Below are positions 35,695-46,589 of a stretch of DNA of 64,000 nt, piece after piece; position 1 is the first letter of the stretch; the number at the start of each line of letters is the position of its first letter. Where the stretch lies: positions 11,312,001-11,376,000 of the forward strand of contig JAUCBN010000037.1 of assembly GCA_035048815.1 (NCBI GenBank), written 5' to 3'. The notes below the pieces were generated by a model that saw only the letters and a list, made by a program, of their open reading frames with translations, did no database searches and was not told the origin of the DNA. Position numbers and translations under genes: made by a program. The DNA comes from Abelmoschus esculentus (Eukaryota > Streptophyta > Magnoliopsida > Malvales > Malvaceae).

Positions 35695-36939
35695 TTGCCT
35701 TTTGACATAACTAGCCAGGGAAGGAAGAAATTTAGACATGACACGCGGTTCTATTCTTGGGATGAGCCATATTTTTTCAAGCGTTGTACTGATCAAGTTA
35801 TCCGAAGATGTGTGCTAGAAGAGGAGCAAAGAGATATTCTGCATCACTGTCATTTAGGCCCATGTGGTGGACACTTCGGAGAAATGAGGACTGCTGCTAA
35901 GGTCCTCCAATCAGTTTTTTACTGGCCTACTTTATTTAAAGATGCCCATGCATTTTACCAAGCTCGCGATCGATGTCAAAGGACTGAAAATATCTCTAGA
36001 CGTCATGAGATGCCACGACAAAATATTTTGGAGATAGAGTTGTTTGATGTATGGGGCATAGACTTTATGGGACCATTCCTATCTTCATATGGAGATCTGT
36101 ATATCCTTTTGGTGGTGGACTATGTATCCAAGTGGGTAGAAGCCATTGCGACGCCAAGGAACGATTCAAAGACTGTGCTTAAATTTCTTCATAAGCACAT
36201 TTTCACAAGATTTAGCACGCCAAGGGCTATCATCAGTGATGAAGGCACTCACTTTGACAACAAGTTAATTGCCAAGGCATTACAAAGATACGGGGTGCGA
36301 CACAAAATTACCACAGCATATCATCCCCAAACCAATGGGCAAGCCGAGGTTTCCAACCTTGAAATCAAGCAAATTTTGGAAAAAGTGGTGAATCCAAGAA
36401 GAAAGGATTGGTCACCAAAGCTTGATGAAGCGTTGTGCGCATACTGAACAGCTTTCAAAACCCCCTTAGGGATGTCTCCATTTAAGTTAGTCTATGTCAA
36501 GGCATGTCACCTTTCGGCTGAGCTAGAGCATAAGGCTTATTGGGCAATCAAGAAACTCAACTTTGATGCCGATTTAGCTGGTGAAAGAAGACTTCTAGAG
36601 TTGAATGAGATGGAGGAATTCAGGACCCAATCCTATGAGAATGCTAAACTCTACAAGGAGTGGACCAAAAGATGGCATGATCAAGCGATTTTGCCACGAT
36701 ATTTTCAAGTGGGGCAACAAGTGCTCTTATTCAACTCAAGGTTAAAGCTCTTCCCTAGGAAGCTTAAATCGAGGTGGTCCGGGCCATTTGAAATACACAA
36801 TGTGTATCCCCATGATGCTGTAGACATCAAAGACATTTATAGTGGAATAAATTTCAAAGTCAATGGCCAGCGCCTGAAGATCTACACTGGAGCCCATGTG
36901 ATGCGGGATAAACCTACCACATATCTTATAGATGCCTGA
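35695..36939 (+). pseudogene. Integrase of element C
   Basis: The N-terminal zinc-binding region has His residues in [13 protein letters not shown], but of the usual C-x2-C pair only the second Cys (94) remains; the first is Arg 91. The catalytic triad is visible: D123 (GIDFMGPF), D182 (ISDEGTHF) and E218 (TNGQAEVSN). A TGA at 36445-36447 separates the C-terminal part (36472-36939), which holds the usual [16 protein letters not shown] and [11 protein letters not shown] segments. It would insert cDNA into the genome, but this copy is broken. Confidence 0.9.
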
Positions 36940-37288
36940 CATGCTGAAATGTCATGGCATTTTCAGTTTACTCCTGTTCATAAATAAATAATCTTTAAGT
37001 TTGTTTTATTTGCTTTACTATGCTTAATCTTTTTAATCCTTTCTTTTATTTTTTTTAGGTTAATATACACCCTTGGAGGCTGGAGGCTGAAGAAAAAGAA
37101 GGAGAAAAGTAGGAAACCCTACCTTGAAAGTATTGGGCGAAAAAAGACAAAAGAGGGGGAGTTTTTATTATTTTTATTGTTTTATTTTGAATTTCAAAAT
37201 TCAACCCTCTCTCTCCTATTAAAAGATCTAAGATCTAAAGGAATTTTTCCTTTACACAAAGAAGAGAGACGAGGTCATTAAAGCCTAC

Positions 37289-37900
37289 TTGGCAGAGTGG
37301 CGTCCTCCACTGGATCAAGAGTTCCCTGCGTTCTCAGAGTTTATACTGCCTAATGCATCAGGAAATGCCTCGGCATTTACAACTGCCTCAACTCCAACTA
37401 GACCAGTTGCACCTGATCTAAATCAGGTACCATCACCAGCTGAACCGTCTGAGAAGGCTAGACCCATGGAACCGGAACCCGAGGAGCAAGCTCAAGAAGC
37501 CTAGTCACCTGCACGAAAACAAATTCCTAAGAATGCCACGACATTTTTAGAGGAGCAAGCCTAGTCATACGATCAACCAGACCCTTCTGCTGCCAAGGAA
37601 CATGATGCCAGTTTTATATCTTCTCTGTTTGAAGATCCGCCCGCCCAACCAACACAACAAGAAGAACCCCAATCAGTAGCCCCACAAGAGGAATCACAAA
37701 TGCCCTCTCCCAAGAGGAAAAAATGTAAGCGCCGACTCAAGATGTAGGCTGAGAGACAATCAACACCATCTCCTGCTGTTGCTGAGAAATCCAAAAACGG
37801 GGAGCAAATGGCGAGTCTGATCCTGAAGACAGTCAACCCCATTGAAGCGCTGAACATCGCACCGAATTGCCACCACCCCTCTAACATAGCCAAGGTACAT
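37289..37900 (+). pseudogene. Pro/Glu-rich ORF downstream of integrase, element C
   Basis: From 37289 an open stretch of 71 codons (MAEWRPPLDQEFPAF...) is followed, past in-frame TAGs at about 37502 and 37562, by more reading frame with a basic KRKKCKRR patch. It is rich in Pro, Glu, Gln and Ala and has no membrane segment or signal peptide. It sits where Athila elements carry an env-like or extra ORF, and resembles the C-terminal tail of the extra ORF of element A in composition only. The function is unknown. Confidence 0.5.
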
Positions 37901-37950
37901 CACATTTCATTTCATTTCATTTCATGGAATTTTAATTATTTTTTTTAGTT

Positions 37951-37987
37951 GCATTGAGGACAATGCTTGCCTCAAGTTTGGGGGAGG
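37951..37987 (+). promoter_or_regulatory. Inner polypurine-tract-like cassette, element C
   Basis: GCATTGAGGACAATGCTTGC is followed by CTCAAGTTTGGGGGAGG. The outer cassette next to the 3' LTR has the same layout. Confidence 0.65.
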
Positions 37988-38574
37988 TATCGTTCTCTAC
38001 TTTATTTGCATTTGCATGATATCAGTAGTTGTAGAAAAATGCCATGACATTTGTGCAAGTTTTAGGTTAAGTTTATAGGATTATAGTTTGTGATGCCCGA
38101 TGATGATATACCTTATATGGACAATGACTGAATTGAATATGCATGACTTGAGATGTGGATAGAACCTGTTTTAGTATTTGGTGGTTGTGTTTATTTTATT
38201 GTTACACAAGTGTATGTCTTTCATGCTTAGGGAAGTTAGGAAATTTTTATAAAATGAAAACTTAAATAGCCTACATGCCTTAATGAATTTACTTGTTAAT
38301 ATAGAACCCCCATTAGTTAGTGTTAAAAGTTTTGAATAAATGCCTGGACATTTCTGTAGAGAGATACTTCGCTATGCCATGGCATTTCCATGTGCATATG
38401 AGTTACTAAAAGAGGCACAGGGTGACGCTACACTTTTAACTTGTCATAGCATTGCCTGGATACTGCGTTTAAATAAATGGCAGCTGTGGCATGAGTAGAA
38501 GGTAGTGTGACAGGCTGGCTCCTCTCGTAGCAGTATGTCGTGCATGTGTTTGTAAAAAAAAGAAAATGAAAAAG

Positions 38575-38602
<28 letters not shown>
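38575..38602. repeat. (AT)n microsatellite
   Basis: About 14 AT units lie in the 3' non-coding region of element C. Confidence 0.95.
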
Positions 38603-38605
<3 letters not shown>

Positions 38606-38887
38606 ATACATGCGGAGTAGTAAATTGTGCTTAAATATGAGAAAACATGCTTGCTAGGATAGTTAACATTCCTTAGAATTTTTCTAACTTAACGAAGCAT
38701 AGATTAGATACACTCACTCATGCACACACACACTCGCATCCGACCTTGTCCTAGGGTAGCGTTCTTGAAATTTCATCGAATCTTATATGTTTATGCCATG
38801 ACATTTCTAAGGGTTGAAACTATGACCATTTGCTTGCCTAGTTCTTGAACTTTGTTATGACATTTCTTCTCTACTACCTGCTATCCA

Positions 38888-38934
38888 TTGCTTGAGGACA
38901 AGTAATAGCTTAAGTTTGGGGGTGTGATAACTCT
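38888..38934 (+). promoter_or_regulatory. Polypurine tract cassette (outer copy), element C
   Basis: TTGCTTGAGGACAAGTAATA is followed by AAGTTTGGGGGTG immediately before the LTR start TGATAA. Confidence 0.85.
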
Positions 38935-40748
38935 GCAAAAAGGCTATATTTTAGGCCTTTTTACTTAAGTTATTGAGTGTCTTTAGTTGCATCTATGTTC
39001 ATAACATTGCACGTAGATTTTTAATTATGCCTTGGCATTTTTATGTGGTAATAGGTGCTATTTAAGGGGAAAGGTAGTTTTTTTCTGTTGTGTTGTGCAG
39101 GTAAAGCAAAAATGGAAGTTGAGGCAATTTGTCATGGCAATCATAGAAGGATAGAGATGGGAAAATGCCATGGCAAAGCTGGAGGACTCTTGTGCTGAGC
39201 TAGATGACAAGGAGATATTTTGATAAGAGTGCCAACTGGTGCCATTATAGCCAGTCGAGACCACTACAGCCTGGCCACAACCACCTGGGTAGGGGACCAC
39301 AGCCAATATTTCCTGATTGCGAGCCACCTCGGTAGGGGACCACTGTCACCACTGTCAGTCCTGCAGAAATGCCATCACGTGAAGGGGATAGAAATGGGAT
39401 TTTTATTATTCTCTAGGGTTTTTCACCCTTTTTAAAGACATGGTGACCTACAAGAAAAGGAGGCACCTTTGAGGAGCAAGAAAACACAGAAAAAGATGAC
39501 CTTTAGAGCGATTTTTGCGGCGGTGGAAAGCTCCCACCTTTCTCCTCCAAACTCCGGCCGAAGGGACCTCCATTGATAGAGCTCGAAGGGAGTGGTGTGC
39601 TAAGCACCCGGAAGGGGCTAGCACACCAAGGCGACTCGTGGTGGTTGAAGATGTCGGCGGCCTGCGCAACCGAGGGTATCTTCTAGTCCTCCTTCCTTTG
39701 CTTTATTTTACATATTTTATGAGGATGATTGTTAAATGTTTAAGGTTTTATGTGGATGATATTACTTTAACATTTTGCACCACTATGTGAGCTTTGTTTA
39801 GGTGGTTGCTTTTGTGGATGATTATCTTTTGCTTTTATTAATATATTGTCTTCTATGTGTTTGTATATTTGCTTTGCTCATTGTTGATAATCATCTATGC
39901 ATTTTAAGAGGCACGGAAGTGTCCTGTGTTTAGGTGCATGCTAGAGCACTCGGAAGAGGCGTAGCTATAGATCCTTAGATCATCCGGAAGGAGCTAAGGG
40001 AGGATCTATGTGAGCAATGGGTTCTAGACTGAAAATAGAGCCTAATTTAAGCCTAGAGCACTCGGAAGAGGCGTAGGTGAGGGTTTGAACGACTAAAAGG
40101 AGTATGCTTTATCGATAGGCTAGTGCTACTCGAGTGACACAAGATGCCATGGCATTTTAATCTACCAGGTTCCTATGACTTGGAAGAGCGGGAAAACTTT
40201 AGAAAACTCTGTCGAGTAGATATACACCATAGTTGCTTTATGCTCATAGGAGTGAGGGTAATAAGTTCATAGGAGTCACCACCAGTCATTCCCGAGAGAG
40301 TTCGTCAATAAAGGGATAATACAACATATTGTTTAACGTGTTCTTGCATCCTGCTTTTGCCTCAGCATTTACAAACTGCTTTCTTTACTTGTTATCTTGC
40401 AATCACACTGCTTTCCAATCCACATATCACTTCCATATATCCACCTTGCCATCATCATCCATACCATTTTGCTTTGGCATATTTTAGTTGCTTGCATTCT
40501 AAAATTGCCATAGCATTTCCACATACCATTTCACCGTACATATCCATTTTCTTTTGTTTATATCTTTTCCTTTGTTTTCCTTTTTAGTTAGTGACAACTT
40601 TTTGCCTTGACAAAATTAACTTGCACTTTATCAGAGATCCTCGTGGGAACGATACTCACTCACCCTATTATTACTTGTATGACTGTGTATACTTGCACAT
40701 ATATGTGTGTTCACATACATCAATTATAGCACTACACAGAACACACCA
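38935..40748 (+). repeat. 3' LTR of element C (1814 bp)
   Basis: It matches 29498-31345. It is 34 bp shorter, partly because a stretch near 38985 lacks a short repeat present near 29570. The ATTAC duplication follows at 40749. Confidence 0.93.
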
Positions 40749-40753
40749 ATTAC

Positions 40754-42314
40754 CATAAGCCTGCAAATAAATCTAATCTCCACTATTAAAAATTGAACAT
40801 GATGCAAAAGTTAAGAGGTCTTTAAGCATGGTTGTAACGAGGGTAGGGTGAAGGTAGGGAAAAAGGCCGAAAGGAGGGGTTAAGTGTCAAGACAAAAGAC
40901 ATTAAAGATAAGAAGCAAAGCACGATTTAATTTCAAGCATAAAGAGATAAATAGAGTAAACCAATCAAACATTTTTTTCAAGAGTTTCGAAACTTCTTTT
41001 TTTTTTGAAAAGTACACATTGGTACTCTTTATTCTCTTTTTTTTGAATTATTTCTTTTTTTCCTTTTTTCGAACATATAAACTTTCTTCTTCTTTTTTCG
41101 AATCTACTTTTTTTTCTTCTATTTTTTTCGTGGAATAAAAACGATCTTATGTCTTGACAAGGGTGCAAAAAGATGGAAACATTAAAAAAATAAAGGTTTG
41201 GGTTGCATTAATAAGGTGTAAATGAAAAAATGGGTATAGGTTCAAAGTGGTTCACTAAGGGATAAAAAAATAAAAGGTAGGCTACTTAGGAAGTGAAGTG
41301 GTTAAACCTAAGTGCCTCTATCATTCCTGAGCATCGTATTCATGAATGTAGTCTCAAAAAGTATTGCATCACAGGTTCTAGAATGATAAAAATTAGTTCG
41401 GTACACACAAATGAATAAAAGAGCAAGAATGAAAAGATATGCTCGTTAGGCTCAAGATCTCACAAAAAAGGGTAATTGTATTAAGCTAGCAAGATTTCAA
41501 TTAACAAATCATGGAACATCAATGTATCTTAATCAAAAGTAACTAATCATGCCAACAAACTATCATGCATACTAGGTTCCAATCAAAGCAAGATCAAAAT
41601 CCACCAAGAAAATTCAAGAGATGCAACAAATTAAAAAAATGACAACAAGGAACTTCAAGTATATTAATATCAAAATAGCAAGATTTCAAACATAAAATAA
41701 GCAAGGTAAAATTTAAATTTTGCATGCAATCCTTCTCCCCCTCACTTAAACCATTTTGTCTCAAAACGTAAATAAAAATTAAAATAAAGGGAAAAAGAAT
41801 ACTCCCTGATCTAATGACGACCGCGCCACTTCTATGTGTAATTTTGCACAAAATTTTGAGTGTTGATGTCGGATGCAAATTTTTCTTGATTTTAATCAAG
41901 TCTTTGGTGTTGCGTAAATGGATCAGTATCGTGAAAATTTCCCGAGGCTTCGATTTTGTGGTCAAAGGTGGGGTCCACGCTATTATCAATCAAATTTGAA
42001 AAATATATTCCACCAAATTTATCTCTTGAGTTTGAATTTATTTCAAATCCTAACCTGTAAAATAGATAAACAAATTTATTAGAATAAAGATAAGAAAAAT
42101 TTAAAGTTTAAAATATAAAATAAAGATAAAGATTTATTTTAAAATGCGAATTGATAAAATAAAACTTAATCAAAATAAATTATTATTATGTAAATTTATT
42201 TAATTATTATGAACCTAAGTAAATAAAATAAAATATACCGAAAATAAATAAATTAAAAATGGGTTGCCTCCTATTCAGCGCTTTTATTTAACGTCGTTAG
42301 CTCAAGGATCTGAT
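40754..42314 (-). other. 3' non-coding region of element B, second part
   Basis: This resumes element B after the nested insertion. It holds a T-rich low-complexity tract (about 40975-41135), AT-rich sequence, and an inner polypurine-like cassette at 41731-41767 (minus strand: TTTTGAGACAAAATGG, TTTAAGTGAGGGGGAG). Short open stretches such as 41594-41989 show no recognisable domain. Confidence 0.6.
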
Positions 42315-44262
42315 TCAAACTATAGGCGTGTTCAAGTCGAGTTCTTCGATTAAACCAACAGAGGCGTTCTCGTAGTACGGCTTCAACCATTTTCCGTTCA
42401 CTTTGAAATGAGCTCCTGAATCGTCTTTAATTTCGATGGCACCATGTGGAAATACTTCAGTCACAATAAAAGGTCCTGTCCACTTTGATCGCAGTTTTCC
42501 TGCAAAAATTTTCAACTTGGAATTAAAAAGTAAAACTTTCTGACCAACATAAAAAATTTTAAGGGAAATATGGCGATCATGAAATTCCTTTGTTTTATCT
42601 TTATAAATCTGAGCATTGTCATAAGCGTTGCGCCTAATTTCTTCAAGCTCTTGAATGTCAAGTTTCCTAGTTTCACCAACAACATCCATTTGCACATTAC
42701 ACTCTTTTACCGCCCAGTAGGCTTTATCTTCTAATTCAACCGGTAAATAACATGGTTTACCAAAAACTAAGCGATATGGAGACATGCCGATAGGTCCTTC
42801 GTACGTAGTTTGATATGCCCATAAGGCATCTTTCAATTTCAAGCTCTAGTCTTTTCTATTTGGTTTTACAATTTTATCCAAGATGGATTTAATCTCTCGA
42901 TTCGAAACTTCGGCTTGTCCATTCGTTTGAGGATGGTAAGCTGTGGCGATTCTTTGAGTGACACCATATTTTTTCATTAACTCTTCAATTATCCGATTGA
43001 CAAAATGAGTTCCTTGGTCACTAATTATCGCCTTTGGAGTGCCAAACCTGGAAAAAATCAAGACTTTAGAAATTCTGCAGTAGTTCTAGCATCATTATTA
43101 TGAGTAGCTTTAGCTTTTACCCATTTCGAAACATAATCAATAGCTAGAATTACGTAATAATTACCAAAAGATGAAACGAAAGGACCCATGTAATCGATAC
43201 CCCATACGTCAAATATTTCGCAAACATGGATAGGAGTAAGAGGCATCTCATTTATACGACTTAAATTACCGAAACGTTGGCATTTATCACAAGATTTACA
43301 AAATAAATATGCATCACGAAAAATGTTAAGCCAATAAAATCCGCATTCAAGTATTTTATGCGCAGTTCGTTTGGGTCCAAAATGTCCGCAAGAATAAGAA
43401 TGACAAAATTTAAGGATCGAATTTACCTCGCTTTCGGCAATACAACGTCGAATTACCTGGTCCGAACAATGTTTCCATAGGTATAGATCATCCCAAATGT
43501 ACAATCGAGATTCTCGCTTAATTCGGCTTACCTCAGAACTTGGTAGATCATGCGGAAGCGCTCTTGTGGCCAAATAATTAACCATGTCCACATACCATGG
43601 CACCATTGTTTTCACAAGAAATAGATGTTCTTCGGAAAACTTTTCTTCCACCGATTCACCATGTTGAGGAACGGGAAGTTGACTTAAGTGATTTGCAACT
43701 AAATTGTCACATCCCTTTTTATCTTTGATTTGAAGATTAAACTCTTGTAAGAGTAAAATCCACCGAATCAAGCGGGGTTTCGCCTTTTTTTTATTCAACA
43801 AGTATTTCAATGTTGTATGATCAGAATAAACGATAATATCAGTGCCTAAAAGATATTAACAAAATTTTTCTAATGCAAAAATAATAGCAAAAAGCTCCTT
43901 TTGAGTAGTCGAATAATTTCGTTGAGTGGCATCAAGTGTTTTGGACACATATGCTTTCACATGAGGTTCCTTTCCGAACTTTTGTTCAAGTAAGGCCCCT
44001 ACGCTCGTATACGATGCATCACACATAAGTTCAAATGGGTACTTCCAATATGGCGGTTGAACGATTGGGGCAGACACAAGCTTTTCCTTTAATTCGTCAA
44101 AAGCATCCATGCATTTTTGATTAAAATCGAATATTTGATCTTTCTACAATAAATTACACAAGGGTTGCGCCACCTTTGAGAAATTTTTAATGAACCGGCG
44201 ATAGAATCCTGTATAACCTAAAAAGGAACGAACATCTTTCACAGTTTTGGGACGTGGAAAGT
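42315..44262 (-). pseudogene. RT end, RNase H and integrase of element B
   Basis: Reading the minus strand from 44262, the end of RT ([19 protein letters not shown]) is followed by RNase H at 44110-43856 (catalytic MCDAS; TTQKELFAIIFALEKF) with a stop at 43856, then TTLKYLL. Integrase runs from 43810 with the zinc site His/His and both Cys (CKSCDKC, 174 and 177) and the first catalytic Asp in GIDYMGPF. After a frameshift near 43060 come IISDQGTHF and TNGQAEVSN with the remaining Asp and Glu. A stop at 42846 precedes the C-terminal part (42842-42315; [24 protein letters not shown]). The RT 5' part and everything upstream are missing. Confidence 0.9.
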
Positions 44263-45450
44263 AAATAGCATAAAAAGGAAAGATATATGATAAGAAAAGA
44301 TATGAGTTTTAGTTATGGTTGGATGAGAAGGTAATCGATAAAAATATTTTGGGAAAGTATGAAAAATTTTGAATATTTGAGAATCTACTTGTTTTGAAAA
44401 AAGTAATTATAGAATGTTGATACTTTTAAAGAATTTGGTAAATTTAAATTATAATTTAAGGAAAATTTTGATATTTGATATGTAGAGAGATTGTAATTTG
44501 TTGGTGGTTGGTTCATGTCTTGGTATAGACATACTGAAATTGATCACAGTGCCGTAAAATAGTTCATAGAGAATGGGGAGACCTTGTTGCATGGGGATAC
44601 CTTGTTCATAGAGAATGAGCTTCCATGGCACATTAAGTAACAGTATGAAACAAAAAGAGAGGAAGGTCATAAACAAAAGCCAAAATAAATGTAAAAGGAA
44701 GTATTGATATGCAAACTGTTGGAGATGAGAAAAGTATAAGGTACGAATAAGAGCAATCAATGTTACATACCGTTGGGATATGGATAGATAATATTCCTCC
44801 GCTCTCGTTGGGATTATGGACAGAAGTTTGGAGAATAAGGCAGCGGTTTGTGATGGCCAAAAGTGGCTGAGAGAAATTGTCGAACAATTGACTTGAGACA
44901 ATAACTCATTATTCTGTACGAGAGACGATCGGTGTTTGTGGATGAGAAGTCCCGGTTGTCAGTCTATAAAGAAACGACCACTACATTGAGACAAAGGCAG
45001 AGGTTGACGAAGAAAGGTTCTGTCTTCGGTTGTGTCTTGTCGTAAAACAAAACACGTCAAGGTTACTGTTTGCAGTCTTGTAAAGAGGGGTTTATGGAGC
45101 TTGGTAAGATTTCAACCCGAACGATTTAGTGGTTGAACCAACACCGGAGAAAAGATGGTTGTTGCTGTGTAGGGAGATAGATCTAGTCGGAAACCTATCC
45201 TCATACTGATGAAGGAGATCCAGGCGAGGGTTTCTTCGCTAGGACCAAACAAGGAAAGACCATTGTGCGACAGACGGCGACGTTGGTGATGAAGCCAAAC
45301 GTTAGGTAGGTGTAAAACTAAAATTGATTTTGATATAGCAAATATGTCAAAGGACTAAATTGAAATAATTTTTTAAGTCCCTAAGTCAAAAACTAATTCT
45401 AAAGTCAAACCAAGAACACCAAAAATATTTTCTCCAAGTTTTTTTCTCCA
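44263..45450. other. Unassigned sequence after truncated element B
   Basis: No domain, repeat or convincing gene was recognised. Open frames such as 44449-44901 (minus) are hydrophobic by composition and have no motif. It could be the remains of another element that replaced the 5' half of element B. Confidence 0.4.
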
Positions 45451-46450
45451 AGCGTTTCGATACCATTCACACTGGTATCGATACTGACCTTTGTTTTCGA
45501 AGAATGTTCTTGAGTTTTTACACTCGTTTCGAAACATGTTCCGATACCGAAACTAAAATGCCAACTTCTGTTTTGAAACTTGTATCGAACTATGCTTTAT
45601 TATTTTAATATTTTAACTACGTTTCGATACCAGTTCTGATACCCCTTAAAATTCCCAACGGCTCTTTAAGTTTTTAAATATTTTGATCGTTGGAAGTTAG
45701 TTAAGCTTTAAATGTTAGTTAACCCGTTTCGATACTCGTTTCGATACCAAAGGTCACAATCTACTCCCAGTATCGATACCCGTTTCGAAACCCTGTAATA
45801 AATACACGTCTTTTTGTACTTTTTATAATGTTTCGAAACAGGTAGCCTATATTTCGATACCATAGGTTGTAGAGGTGCATTTATGGTGGGAAGATGAGAC
45901 TCTAACGTCTTTATTTGCAATCCCAACAACCCCAACGGTTAGAAATCAATGAGGAGATATAAAATGAAGCAATTCAAGCAGCATTAATAGTTATTGAACC
46001 TCAAGCAAATTTTCAAGTATATTCAATCCAACTCTAAGCACTTCATTGAATATCTTTGTCTCCCAACTCTTGTATTTTAATTCATTTCTTTGTAATTGAG
46101 TTTCAGGAGTGTTGTTTTATAATTGGGGGAATTTGATCTTGTGAGAGAAATCAATTTGCCTATTTCTTTTCATTTGTAATCTCTTGTGAGGATTAAGTCA
46201 ATTTTGGTTAGAAAATTGACTTGTTGTAAAGGTTAGCCCTTGAACTTAGAAAAAAGGTTGAATTCATTTAGTGAATTGGTTAGAAAATCCTTATTGGGAG
46301 CTAAGGTAGTGGATGTAGAGCTTGTTTTGAAGCTTGAACCACTATAAATCTTGTGTTCTTATTTTTCCTCATTTTCACCGAAAATCATCCAAATTTTTTT
46401 TAACAGCCAATTCACCCCCTCTTGGCCAATTCCATTGTGTTATCAACTCA
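45451..46450 (+). repeat. Possible decayed LTR with GATACC-rich segment
   Basis: At 45455-45880 variants of TTTCGATACC and TTTCGAAAC occur about a dozen times. At 46415-46450 the sequence CAATTCACCCCCTCTTGG is followed shortly by TTATCAACTC, which resembles the end of some plant Copia LTRs next to a decayed initiator-Met primer site. The left boundary and second LTR were not found, so the assignment is weak. Confidence 0.35.
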
Positions 46451-46589
46451 ATAGTAGGTGAAGGAGGGAAGGCTGAACTGTGGTAGTCATCAAAACAGAG
46501 GCGGTGGCTAGGGAAGAAGGTTATTGGTGAGAGGGTTTATGGAAAAAAAGTGAGGGTTTCTTGAGAGAGAGGAGAGAAAAAAATCATCC

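Larger units (their letters stand above)
29498..40748 (+). mobile_element. Athila-like Ty3/gypsy element with full gag-pol order (element C)
   Basis: LTRs at 29498-31345 and 38935-40748 both start TGATAA and end ACACACCA, and the target duplication ATTAC flanks the element exactly (29493-29497 and 40749-40753). The order is primer site, gag with zinc knuckle, protease, RT, RNase H, integrase, a further ORF, polypurine tract. Many in-frame stops show it is dead; several (for example TAG at 35101 and 35263) fit C-to-T changes in Gln codons. Nine perfect TGCC-NN-GGCA palindromes are spread through LTRs, coding and non-coding parts. Confidence 0.95.
27952..44262 (-). mobile_element. 5'-truncated minus-strand gypsy element (element B), split by a nested element
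   Basis: The 3' LTR (27952-29187), polypurine tract and 3' non-coding region are followed, after the nested element at 29498-40748, by integrase, RNase H and the end of RT. Similarity stops within RT at about 44262, so the 5' LTR, gag, protease and most of RT are missing. The target duplication ATTAC of the nested element rejoins its interior cleanly at 29497/40754. Confidence 0.85.

Noticed and set aside
40965..41168. Lys/Arg-rich small frame on the minus strand
   Set aside because: It is produced by a T-rich low-complexity tract in element B's 3' region.
44449..44901. 150-codon minus-strand frame with hydrophobic stretches
   Set aside because: The composition follows AT-rich DNA, there is no motif, and an overlapping frame looks equally open.
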